DNA of 9,050 nucleotides, from the NCBI GenBank assembly GCA_030620575.1, contig JAUXEL010000064.1, positions 1 to 9,050 of the forward strand, read 5' to 3'. Positions within the stretch are counted from its first letter, which is position 1; each line of letters begins with the position of its first letter. This document shows, piece by piece, positions 1-5,417 of this stretch. This stretch comes from Fidelibacterota bacterium (GTDB lineage: Bacteria > Fidelibacterota > Fidelibacteria > Fidelibacterales > Fidelibacteraceae). Made by a program: the position numbers and the translations under genes. The notes under the pieces are model-generated. The model saw only the letters and a program-made list of their open reading frames with translations, had not been told where the DNA came from and ran no database searches.

Positions 1-2
1 CC

Positions 3-1736
3 GGTTCGAATCAGAATGAATCTTCCACCGAAACAGCGAATGTCAGCGAACCCATTGAATTATTATGTCCCTTTGATCAATCTCTGACCCAGGCGAAGGT
101 GCATTATGTTGATGCTTTATTTGCACAGGAAGATGAGGATTCACTGGAAGTTGAATTTCAGCTAAGTATTATTTTTGATCTCTTGGCAATAATTGAATCC
201 TACAACAATATGGATCAAATTCAGTATGCACAATTTACGGAATTCACGAATAAAATTATCAATGAATTTGAAGAATATGCGCCGCAAATGCGTGAATTAC
301 ATGAGAAATTTTCCCTCTCTGATCTGCAGGAAGCAATGGCCAGTCTGACAGATGATTATTTTGCCAGTGACGGAAATAAAGATTATGTTGTGTTGGAAGA
401 CCGGGACGGCCATATCCCGATCATTATTAACAACCGTGTTGAGCCCTCTATTAAAATGTTTAACACAAAGCGTCGTGGCGACATGCAAAACTGGATTAAA
501 ACAAAAGCCGTATATGAACGTTTATTTCGCAAAATACTACGGGACAACAATGTCCCCGAGGAATTTATTTACTTAAGTATGCTTGAAAGTGAAATGAAAA
601 CGGATGCCAGATCCAATGTCGGTGCAACCGGTCAATGGCAATTTATGAGTTATACGGCAAAAAGCTTTGGACTGAAATATGATTACTGGGTGGATGAGCG
701 TCGCGATCCTATCAAGGCAACAGAGGCCGCCGCAAGGTATCTATTGTATTTATATGAAGAGTTTAATGATTGGTATTTGGTTATGGCAGCCTTTAATGCC
801 GGAGAAGGGCGAGTGGGACGATCGATACGCGCTGAACATACCCGGGATTATTGGAAAATGAAGACCCTGCCGCGCGCTACCCGTCAATATATTCCGCATA
901 TTATGGCTGTTGCCGCTATCAGCATGGACCCGGAAAAATATGCTTTTGCCAATTATAAACCAAAACCCATTTGGGGTGATTTTGATACCTTAACCCTTAA
1001 CAACAGTTATGAATTGGAAAAAATTGCCCGCGTATGCGGAATCAGCTATGATAAACTCAAAGGGATAAATCCTGAATTACGCAAACTTAATACACCGGCA
1101 TACAAATATGTGATTCGGCTTCCTAAAGGGAAGCGATTTGTCTTAGCTAATGAACTGAATGCGATGAAAGCCCTGCCAACTCATATTGTTTACAAAGTAA
1201 AAGCCGGAGATACTTTATCTGAAATCAGCTTAAAATATGGCATTACGATTCAGAATATCATGGAAGCCAATAAACTGAAAAATAAATCACGTATTTATAT
1301 TGGTCAGAAGCTAATTATATCTCAGGGTGGATCATCGTATCTTGCTTCGAGTAATGTATACAGCAATAATAGCTCTTCCTCATCACGGAGCGGTAAACCG
1401 GATCTGTCCGCTTCATATCGAAAGATCATTTATGTTGTGAAACCCGGTGATACTCTCGGTGAAATTGCAGAAATATACGATACACGCGCATCGCGAATCC
1501 GGGTATGGAACGGGTTGGTTTATAAAGAACATATTTATCCGAAGCAAAAGCTGAATATTTGGATACCCAAAGGCAACAGTTACGAAATGGCAAAACAATA
1601 TTATACGGTAAAATCCGGAGATTCTTTTGAGCGGATCGCCCGCCGTTACGGGATTTCTGTAAGTGAATTAAAAAAAATAAATCCAAGCATGAACTATTCA
1701 AAGATATATCCGGGAGATAAGGTCCGGATTCAATAA
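3..1736 (+). CDS. MltD-like membrane-bound lytic murein transglycosylase with LysM repeats (5' partial)
   Basis: Probable lytic transglycosylase that cleaves peptidoglycan glycan strands in the periplasm. The frame is open to the left window edge, so the GTG at 99 is not the true start; at least 577 residues are visible, and any signal peptide is outside. Counting from position 3, an acidic helical region (about 30-120) precedes a GH23/SLT domain (about 170-287). The likely catalytic Glu is residue 195 in MLESEM, followed by GATGQWQFM and later AAFNAGEGRV, all typical of the family. A degenerate LysM-like unit (about 332-375, ending in RLPKG) leads to three clear LysM peptidoglycan-binding repeats near 395-439, 476-520 and 533-576, with YKVKAGDTLSEI, YVVKPGDTLGEI and YTVKSGDSFERI. 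A Ser-rich linker separates the first two. The architecture matches MltD, although E. coli MltD has fewer LysM units. The gene is followed 43 bp later by HU with no terminator between. Confidence 0.93.
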   Translation, partial: GSNQNESSTETANVSEPIELLCPFDQSLTQAKVHYVDALFAQEDEDSLEVEFQLSIIFDLLAIIESYNNMDQIQYAQFTEFTNKIINEFEEYAPQMRELHEKFSLSDLQEAMASLTDDYFASDGNKDYVVLEDRDGHIPIIINNRVEPSIKMFNTKRRGDMQNWIKTKAVYERLFRKILRDNNVPEEFIYLSMLESEMKTDARSNVGATGQWQFMSYTAKSFGLKYDYWVDERRDPIKATEAAARYLLYLYEEFNDWYLVMAAFNAGEGRVGRSIRAEHTRDYWKMKTLPRATRQYIPHIMAVAAISMDPEKYAFANYKPKPIWGDFDTLTLNNSYELEKIARVCGISYDKLKGINPELRKLNTPAYKYVIRLPKGKRFVLANELNAMKALPTHIVYKVKAGDTLSEISLKYGITIQNIMEANKLKNKSRIYIGQKLIISQGGSSYLASSNVYSNNSSSSSRSGKPDLSASYRKIIYVVKPGDTLGEIAEIYDTRASRIRVWNGLVYKEHIYPKQKLNIWIPKGNSYEMAKQYYTVKSGDSFERIARRYGISVSELKKINPSMNYSKIYPGDKVRIQ

Positions 1737-1742
1737 AATTAC

Positions 1743-1771
1743 TTGCATAAACTTTAAAAAAAAACTATCTT
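1743..1771 (+). promoter_or_regulatory. Putative sigma70-like promoter for the HU gene
   Basis: TTGCAT (1743-1748) and TATCTT (1766-1771) are separated by exactly 17 bp, with an A-rich spacer containing a nine-A run. The expected transcription start falls at about 1778, one or two bases before the HU ATG at 1780. No Shine-Dalgarno sequence precedes that ATG. If the promoter is real, the HU mRNA would be leaderless or nearly so. This rests on pattern matching only; FCB bacteria often use different promoter consensus sequences. Confidence 0.4.
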
Positions 1772-1779
1772 ACACGGCT

Positions 1780-2073
1780 ATGAGAAAATCAGACATTGTA
1801 AAAGAAATATCGGCAGCTACAGGCTTAACCCAGGTTGAGACAGAAGCGGTTATTGAGGGTTTCATTTCTGTTGTTAGTGAAGCCTTGATTCAGGGAGAAC
1901 GGGTTGACTTACGGGGTTTTGGAAACTTTATTTTGAAAACACGTAAAGCAAAAGCAGCCCGTAATATATCAACAGGCGAAACGGTTCAGGTTCCTGAACA
2001 TTATTTGCCTTATTTTAAAGCTTCTGAATCTTTAAAAGAACGGGTAAATGCAAATTTGAAAAAGGTCTTATAA
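1780..2073 (+). CDS. HU/IHF family DNA-binding protein
   Basis: Small nucleoid-associated protein of 97 residues, a usual length for HU, which dimerises and bends DNA. It begins with the N-terminal helix pair (MRKSDIVKEISAATGLTQ) and contains the family signature RGFGNF at residues 45-50. The DNA-binding arm runs through about 51-75, with KTRKAKAARNISTGE. The intercalating proline usual in RNPxTG is replaced by isoleucine at residue 63 (RNISTG). This may be lineage-typical, since FCB-group HU proteins often have RNI here. The C-terminal part (PYFKASESLKERVN) fits the closing helix. The ATG at 1780 is supported by homology of the first residues, but has no Shine-Dalgarno upstream. The small basic gene follows 12 bp after the stop, so the two are probably cotranscribed up to the terminator at 2191. 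HU versus IHF subunit cannot be decided from this sequence. Confidence 0.95.
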   Translation: MRKSDIVKEISAATGLTQVETEAVIEGFISVVSEALIQGERVDLRGFGNFILKTRKAKAARNISTGETVQVPEHYLPYFKASESLKERVNANLKKVL

Positions 2074-2085
2074 GGAGATAGGTTA

Positions 2086-2181
2086 ATGCCCTGCGGTAGA
2101 AAAAGAAAAAAAAGCAAGATCCGTAATCATAAACGGAAAAAACGTTTAAGAAAAAATCGTCATAAAAAGAAAAATCGCTAA
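2086..2181 (+). CDS. 31-aa basic protein, AURKAIP1/COX24 (mS38/bS22-like) candidate ribosomal protein
   Basis: A very short gene of 31 codons plus stop. It has a good Shine-Dalgarno (AGGAG at 2073-2077, eight bases before the ATG) that overlaps the stop of HU. The product starts MPCGRKRKKSKIRNHKRKK and continues RLRKNRHKKKNR; about two thirds of its residues are Lys or Arg. The pattern KRKKxKxxxHKRKKRLRKNRHKKK matches, from memory, the short proteins annotated as AURKAIP1/COX24-domain proteins in Bacteroidota. These are related to the mitochondrial small-subunit protein mS38 and to mycobacterial bS22, which bind 16S rRNA near the decoding region. I infer that it is a small ribosomal subunit protein. 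An intrinsic terminator starts 10 bp after the stop, so HU plus this gene form a closed transcription unit. Its length and bias mean automated gene callers may miss it. Confidence 0.85.
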   Translation: MPCGRKRKKSKIRNHKRKKRLRKNRHKKKNR

Positions 2182-2190
2182 ATATTAAAT

Positions 2191-2220
2191 AAAAGAGACT
2201 GTCTGACAGTCTCTTTTTTT
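2191..2220 (+). terminator. Rho-independent terminator of the HU / small basic protein unit
   Basis: An 11-bp perfect stem (2191-2201 region, AAAAGAGACTG, paired with CAGTCTCTTTT at 2207-2217) closes a five-base loop (TCTGA) and runs into seven consecutive T (2214-2220). It lies 10 bp after the stop of the 31-aa gene. The A-rich 5' flank means it could also act weakly on the opposite strand. Confidence 0.9.
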
Positions 2221-2232
2221 ATACAGGCAAGA

Positions 2233-2280
2233 AAAACCTCTCCTTCTCCGCCAGCTGGCCCTGAATGTTCGGGGGAGGGC
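2233..2280. repeat. GC-rich palindromic intergenic stretch, likely dispersed-repeat fragment
   Basis: The base composition shifts abruptly from the surrounding AT-rich DNA to CTCC and GGGGGAGGG runs. It contains a perfect 10-bp palindrome, GCCAGCTGGC (2250-2259), overlapping a hairpin CCCTGA-ATGT-TCGGGG (2259-2274, one G-T pair). CT-rich sequence on the left and GA-rich sequence on the right could pair further. It has no coding signal. Similar CTCCGCCAGCTGGC stretches occur as intergenic repeats in many genomes, but whether it is repeated in this genome cannot be seen here. Confidence 0.4.
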
Positions 2281-2283
2281 AAG

Positions 2284-2304
2284 CCTAAACCCTAAACCCT
2301 AAAC
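2284..2304. repeat. Three exact tandem copies of CCTAAAC (telomere-like heptamer)
   Basis: Three perfect 7-bp units (2284-2290, 2291-2297, 2298-2304) form a short tandem array identical in sequence to the plant-type CCCTAAA telomere repeat. It sits between the terminator at 2191-2220 and the promoter region of xseA, in a clearly bacterial context. It is therefore best read as a short bacterial tandem repeat or slippage product. Confidence 0.85.
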
Positions 2305-2345
2305 TTCTTCTAAGAATTATTTAGGAAAACCAAGTAAAAAAAACC

Positions 2346-2374
2346 TTTAAACCTTATCCAATATTCTGTATTTT
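2346..2374 (+). promoter_or_regulatory. Putative promoter for the xseA-xseB-DUF4837 operon
   Basis: TTTAAA (2346-2351) and TATTTT (2369-2374) are 17 bp apart, upstream of the xseA ATG at 2383. Each hexamer matches four of six consensus bases. The predicted start site is about 2381, so the transcript would have almost no 5' leader, and no Shine-Dalgarno is visible before the ATG. A promoter is required here because the preceding unit ends in a strong terminator. The exact hexamers are tentative. Confidence 0.35.
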
Positions 2375-2382
2375 CCCTTGCC

Positions 2383-3582
2383 ATGTTAAATATTCAAAGT
2401 GTATCAGACATTACAGCTCAGATTAAAGCCAAATTGGAAAATGAAATTTCGGATATCATTATCCGTGCTGAAATTTCAGAGTGCAAATTTCACAGTAGCG
2501 GACATATTTATCTGGTATTAAAAGATCCCGGAGCGGTATTGCCGGCGGTTATCTGGCGCAGAACAGCCCAAGAGCTACGCACACAGCCTGTGCTTGGAAT
2601 GGAAGTTATTGTATATGGCCGCCTGAGTGTATATGCACCGCATGGCCGATATCAGTTTATTATTCAATCATTGCAGGATGCCGGACGCGGTGAGCTATAT
2701 ATTCAATTTGAGGCCTTAAAAGCGAGGCTGGTAGAAGAAGGCTTGTGTGATTCGGAACGAAAAAAAGCCATTCCGGAATATCCTATGCATGTTGGCATTG
2801 TAACGAGTGCGACAGGAGCTGCCCTTCAGGACATGCTCCATGTTTTTCGTCAGGATGCACCTCATGTTCGGCTCACTCTGTCTCCTGCGAGAGTACAGGG
2901 GAAAGGAGCAGCTCAAACCGTTATTGATGCTTTGAAAGAACTGAATAATACGCTACATCCGGACTGCGTGATCTGTGCGCGTGGCGGAGGTTCCATCGAG
3001 GATCTATGGGAATTTAATGATGAAATATTAGCACGTTTTATAGCTGATTATCCCTTGCCCCTTATTACAGGTATCGGACATGAAACGGATACGACTATTG
3101 TTGATCATGTCTCAGATTATCGCGCGTCTACACCGACCAATGCGGCAGAAACAGTCTGTAAATCCTGGCGGGATGTGCGAAATAAATTAAACCAATTAGA
3201 TTATTCACTTACGTCACGCATCGAATATTTTATCGAAAAACAGCATCGTCGTTTTCAGGATATACAGCGATATTTATCATCACGGAGAATGTCAGATACC
3301 ATTATGTCCTGGAGCGATAAAATCCAATCACTGCGCAGGCAGCTCGAAGGCGGGGTAAGGAACCATATTAAATATAAAAAAGTCCGTTATGATGGGATAA
3401 GCGGCAAATTATGGGCATATTCACCCAGCCATGTTTTAAAAAAAGGGTATGCACTTATAAGAGATAATAATGGTCAATTGATCCGTTCTGTTCATGCGCT
3501 TTCCCTGGGAGATAATATCGGTATAGAATTTAATGATGGACGTGCGGATGCAAGTGTAACTCAATGCGATAAAAAAGGATAA
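2383..3582 (+). CDS. xseA: Exodeoxyribonuclease VII large subunit
   Basis: Catalytic subunit of exonuclease VII, which degrades single-stranded DNA from both ends to oligonucleotides in the cytoplasm and contributes to repair and recombination. The 399 residues begin with the N-terminal OB-fold ssDNA-binding domain (about 1-100, including RAEISECKFHSSGHIYLVLKD and the GRLSVYAPHGRYQF strand). The catalytic core (about 101-255) carries VGIVTSATGAALQDM, ARGGGSIEDLWEFND (199-213) and GIGHETDTTIVDHVSDYRAS (230-249, followed by TPTNAAE), all hallmark motifs. A long charged helical, coiled-coil region follows (about 258-340) and then a small C-terminal beta domain (346-392). It is shorter than E. 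coli XseA (456 aa), mainly in the coiled coil. The ATG at 2383 puts the OB domain at the expected distance. The xseB gene begins four bases after the stop, as usual for the pair. Confidence 0.97.
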   Translation: MLNIQSVSDITAQIKAKLENEISDIIIRAEISECKFHSSGHIYLVLKDPGAVLPAVIWRRTAQELRTQPVLGMEVIVYGRLSVYAPHGRYQFIIQSLQDAGRGELYIQFEALKARLVEEGLCDSERKKAIPEYPMHVGIVTSATGAALQDMLHVFRQDAPHVRLTLSPARVQGKGAAQTVIDALKELNNTLHPDCVICARGGGSIEDLWEFNDEILARFIADYPLPLITGIGHETDTTIVDHVSDYRASTPTNAAETVCKSWRDVRNKLNQLDYSLTSRIEYFIEKQHRRFQDIQRYLSSRRMSDTIMSWSDKIQSLRRQLEGGVRNHIKYKKVRYDGISGKLWAYSPSHVLKKGYALIRDNNGQLIRSVHALSLGDNIGIEFNDGRADASVTQCDKKG

Positions 3583-3586
3583 TATC

Positions 3587-3793
3587 ATGAGTAAAGAAAA
3601 AACATTTGAAGAAGCAATGCAAGAACTGGAAGCCATTGTAAAGCAAATTGAAGATGAGGAAACACCGCTGGAAACTATTCTTTCACTTTATGAAAAAGGA
3701 TCGGAATTAAGCGCATATTGTCAAGATATTTTATCTAAAACACAGGCAAAACTGGAAACCATTCAACAGAAAGCCAATTCTACGGAGGTATAA
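3587..3793 (+). CDS. xseB: Exodeoxyribonuclease VII small subunit
   Basis: Accessory subunit of exonuclease VII; several small subunits bind the coiled-coil arm of each XseA. The 68-residue protein is a helical hairpin: the first helix holds TFEEAMQELEAIVKQIEDEE, and the second starts at PLETILSLYEKGSELSAYC, both strongly conserved in the family. Length is typical (E. coli XseB has 80 aa). A Shine-Dalgarno-like AAGGA (3575-3579) inside the end of xseA lies seven bases before the ATG, so translation is probably coupled to xseA. The next gene starts two bases after this stop. Confidence 0.97.
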   Translation: MSKEKTFEEAMQELEAIVKQIEDEETPLETILSLYEKGSELSAYCQDILSKTQAKLETIQQKANSTEV

Positions 3794-3795
3794 AA

Positions 3796-4803
3796 ATGAA
3801 AAAGCGAATATTTCTTTGTTTGCTCGTCCTTTTTCTATCTATTTCCTGCGGTGATTATAAACCTTTAGCTGATGGAAGTGATATTGCCATTATGACGCTG
3901 GTGAATGATGATCTATGGGATTTTATTGAAGAAGATATCTCGAAAAAAGTAGAATTTGAAATACGCACCCCGCAAATTGAACAATTATTTTATTTTTCAA
4001 GGATAGCACTTGAAGATTACAAGGAACACAAGGATGACAAACTCGTCTTGTTGGTTGCCACATTAAACGGCCGGGATAAAATTTCAACGTTTATTCAGAA
4101 AAGTATCAGTGAATCTGTACGTAGCAGAGTCATTTCCGGTGAAAAAATATTTTTCTATGAATACAATAAATATGCTGACCGGCAGACCTATATGTTGCTG
4201 TTGGCAAATACAAAGGAAGAATTATTGGAATTTGTCCGCAACGAGGGGAGGACGGTCTATCAAGCAATTAATAATGGCTTTTTATCTTCTCAGTTCAATC
4301 AAATTTACCATATTGCGGAAGAAAAGGAATTATCTGAATCCATCTTTGAACAGTTTGGCTTTTCCTTTCGTTTACCGCATGATTATGAAATTATCTATGT
4401 AGATTCAAGCAGGCATATTCTTCACTTAGGTTGTCCAAATCCTCAGCGCAATATTATAGTTTACTGGCATGACGGGGGATTTAACAAGGTAATTGACGAG
4501 GACTGGGCACTCCGGATGAAATACTGGCTGATGATGAACCTGATGGATAAGATCTATATTGAAAAATCCTATGCACGCTATCGCACGGTAGAGTGGAGCG
4601 GCGTGATCGTAAATAATATCCGCGGACTCTGGGGACACCCGACAAAATTAATGGGCGGTCCCTTTACCATGTTCTATTTTTATGATGGTGTAACCAATCG
4701 AACCTATTTAATTGACTGTATGATGTATGCTCCGGGTCAGAGTAAAGCAGTTTTTCTGCGTCAGATGGAGATTATTTCCAGTACTTTTTATACATCGAAA
4801 TAA
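3796..4803 (+). CDS. DUF4837 family lipoprotein
   Basis: Lipoprotein of 335 residues with unknown function. It has a basic start (MKKR), a hydrophobic stretch (5-17) and a lipobox-like LSISC with the lipidated Cys at residue 18, so it should be exported and membrane-anchored. The mature protein resembles DUF4837 as I know the family. This includes the N-terminal SDIAIMTLVNDDLW (28-41), an early TPQIEQLFYFS stretch, LLVATLNGRD near 86-93, and the conserved C-terminal IRGLWGHP (275-282) and MGGPF (286-290), followed by an NRTYLIDCMMYAPG strand. It has an excellent GGAGG Shine-Dalgarno (3784-3788) within xseB, seven bases before the ATG, and is the third gene of the operon. DUF4837 is characteristic of Bacteroidota and relatives. 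Its link to exonuclease VII is positional only. No clear intrinsic terminator follows the stop. Confidence 0.9.
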   Translation: MKKRIFLCLLVLFLSISCGDYKPLADGSDIAIMTLVNDDLWDFIEEDISKKVEFEIRTPQIEQLFYFSRIALEDYKEHKDDKLVLLVATLNGRDKISTFIQKSISESVRSRVISGEKIFFYEYNKYADRQTYMLLLANTKEELLEFVRNEGRTVYQAINNGFLSSQFNQIYHIAEEKELSESIFEQFGFSFRLPHDYEIIYVDSSRHILHLGCPNPQRNIIVYWHDGGFNKVIDEDWALRMKYWLMMNLMDKIYIEKSYARYRTVEWSGVIVNNIRGLWGHPTKLMGGPFTMFYFYDGVTNRTYLIDCMMYAPGQSKAVFLRQMEIISSTFYTSK

Positions 4804-4811
4804 AATTCAAG

Positions 4812-4855
4812 ACAAGATAAATTTTTTTAGACAGGATAACAGGATTTACAAGATA
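4812..4855. repeat. Degenerate ACARGATA repeats
   Basis: ACAAGATA (4812-4819), ACAGGATA (4831-4838), ACAGGATT (4839-4846) and ACAAGATA (4848-4855) occur just after the DUF4837 stop, with a further related ACAGGACA at 4865-4872. Two units are directly tandem. There is no coding potential. Repeats of this ACAGGATAACAGGAT kind are familiar as intergenic dispersed sequence in several bacterial groups, which is recollection rather than something shown here. Confidence 0.5.
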
Positions 4856-4887
4856 AGGCTTTTGGACAGGACAACCCTTCTTTCCTG

Positions 4888-5102
4888 ATTAATTCGGGGC
4901 AGGGTGACCGCGTTGGTTGATGGGGTTGTGTTAATATATATTTTGCGTAGGGGCAATCCCTTGTGGTTGCCCTGTTTGGATTTGTTTATCCAATATGAAT
5001 TGTTGTAATGATATTGTTTGTTATTTTTCCATAATAGGACCTTGGCCCCAATAGCGTTATCCCGCCCTGAAAACACCCCCATGTCATCCTGTCCCGATTA
5101 AT
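4888..5102. repeat. Imperfect long-range inverted repeat enclosing about 175 bp
   Basis: The left arm (4888-4908, ATTAATTCGGGGCAGGGTGAC) reads, apart from one inserted T and two transitions, as the reverse complement of the right arm (5083-5102, GTCATCCTGTCCCGATTAAT). The pairing extends inward after a gap. ATGGGGTTGTGTT (4919-4931) resembles the reverse complement of AACACCCCCAT (5072-5082). The enclosed DNA has no credible gene and contains the hairpin at 4951-4972. The structure is compatible with a degraded MITE-like non-autonomous element or two oppositely oriented copies of a dispersed repeat. No target-site duplication was recognised. Confidence 0.5.
4951..4972. repeat. Hairpin GGGCAATC / GGTTGCCC
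   Basis: An eight-pair stem (GGGCAATC with GGTTGCCC, one G-T pair) closes the six-base loop CCTTGT. It lacks a T-tract on either side, so it is not an intrinsic terminator. It lies inside the larger inverted repeat and resembles short palindromic intergenic repeats found in many copies in other genomes. Confidence 0.5.
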
Positions 5103-5282
5103 TTGAGGTCAAGATTTCTGTAACTGTCACATTATGCAGTAATATTCGGACAATCCAATTTTTTTGCACGCATTGATATGTATTTGACGATTCTCTATCC
5201 AAGAATATGTACATGCGAAATTTTCATACTCATAAGATAATAGTTGTAAAATCTATCAATGATCTGTATCGCAATCGTTGGA

Positions 5283-5325
5283 GAGATCTCCCTTCGGGAC
5301 CCCTGCGGGGCTGAACCAAGTTCAG
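5283..5325. repeat. Three abutting perfect hairpins plus flanking palindrome
   Basis: GAGATCTC (5283-5290) is an 8-bp palindrome. Three perfect stem-loops, each with a three-base loop, then follow with no base between them: TCCC-TTC-GGGA (5289-5299), CCCC-TGC-GGGG (5300-5310) and CTGAAC-CAA-GTTCAG (5311-5325). The block is GC-rich against an AT-rich background. It ends in CAGGATGAC, a nonamer also present on the other strand at 5083-5091 and, with one change, at 4900-4908. It is most simply an intergenic palindromic (REP-like) repeat. A role as a transcription barrier between the convergent genes is possible. Confidence 0.6.
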
Positions 5326-5354
5326 GATGACGGGGGGAATGCTGAGGATAATTA

Positions 5355-5394
5355 TATAATAAAAAAGAAAGGCTGTCAATGACAGCCTTTCTTT
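5355..5394 (-). terminator. Rho-independent terminator of the secreted beta-helix protein gene
   Basis: A perfect 14-bp stem (AAAGAAAGGCTGTC at 5364-5377 with GACAGCCTTTCTTT at 5381-5394) closes a three-base loop. Read on the minus strand, the stem is followed by a T-rich run (complement of the A-run at 5361-5366 and then AT-rich sequence). It lies about 24 bp beyond the stop codon at 5418-5420. It could act in both directions, because the plus-strand side also ends in CTTT. Confidence 0.9.
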
Positions 5395-5417
5395 ATATGT
5401 AAACAGGTTACATTTGT

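Larger units (their letters stand above)
4804..5417. other. 614-bp convergent intergenic region without a credible gene
   Basis: This lies between the 3' ends of the DUF4837 gene (+) and the secreted beta-helix gene (-). Apart from the repeats, hairpins and minus-strand terminator listed separately, the part from about 5103 to 5282 is plain AT-rich sequence in which I see no gene, RNA or promoter. The only sizeable open frame (4846-5082, minus) runs through the repeats and looks like no protein family. Confidence 0.75.

Noticed and set aside
99..101. GTG at 99 as start of the lytic transglycosylase
   Set aside because: The frame is open upstream to the window edge, and the protein would lack a signal peptide, so this is an internal codon of a truncated gene.
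2284..2304. Eukaryotic contamination or a true telomere
   Set aside because: Only three units are present, embedded between a bacterial terminator and xseA; all flanking genes are bacterial.
4804..4830. Intrinsic terminator for the xseA-xseB-DUF4837 operon at the T-run near 4822
   Set aside because: The T-run is not preceded by a stable stem; no terminator could be supported there.
4846..5082. 78-codon minus-strand open frame in the convergent intergenic region
   Set aside because: It runs through the inverted repeat and hairpin, has no recognisable family or Shine-Dalgarno, and its composition follows the repeats rather than coding bias.
5103..5282. Remnant of a transposase or other gene
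   Set aside because: Partial translations on both strands are interrupted by stops and match no family I recognise.
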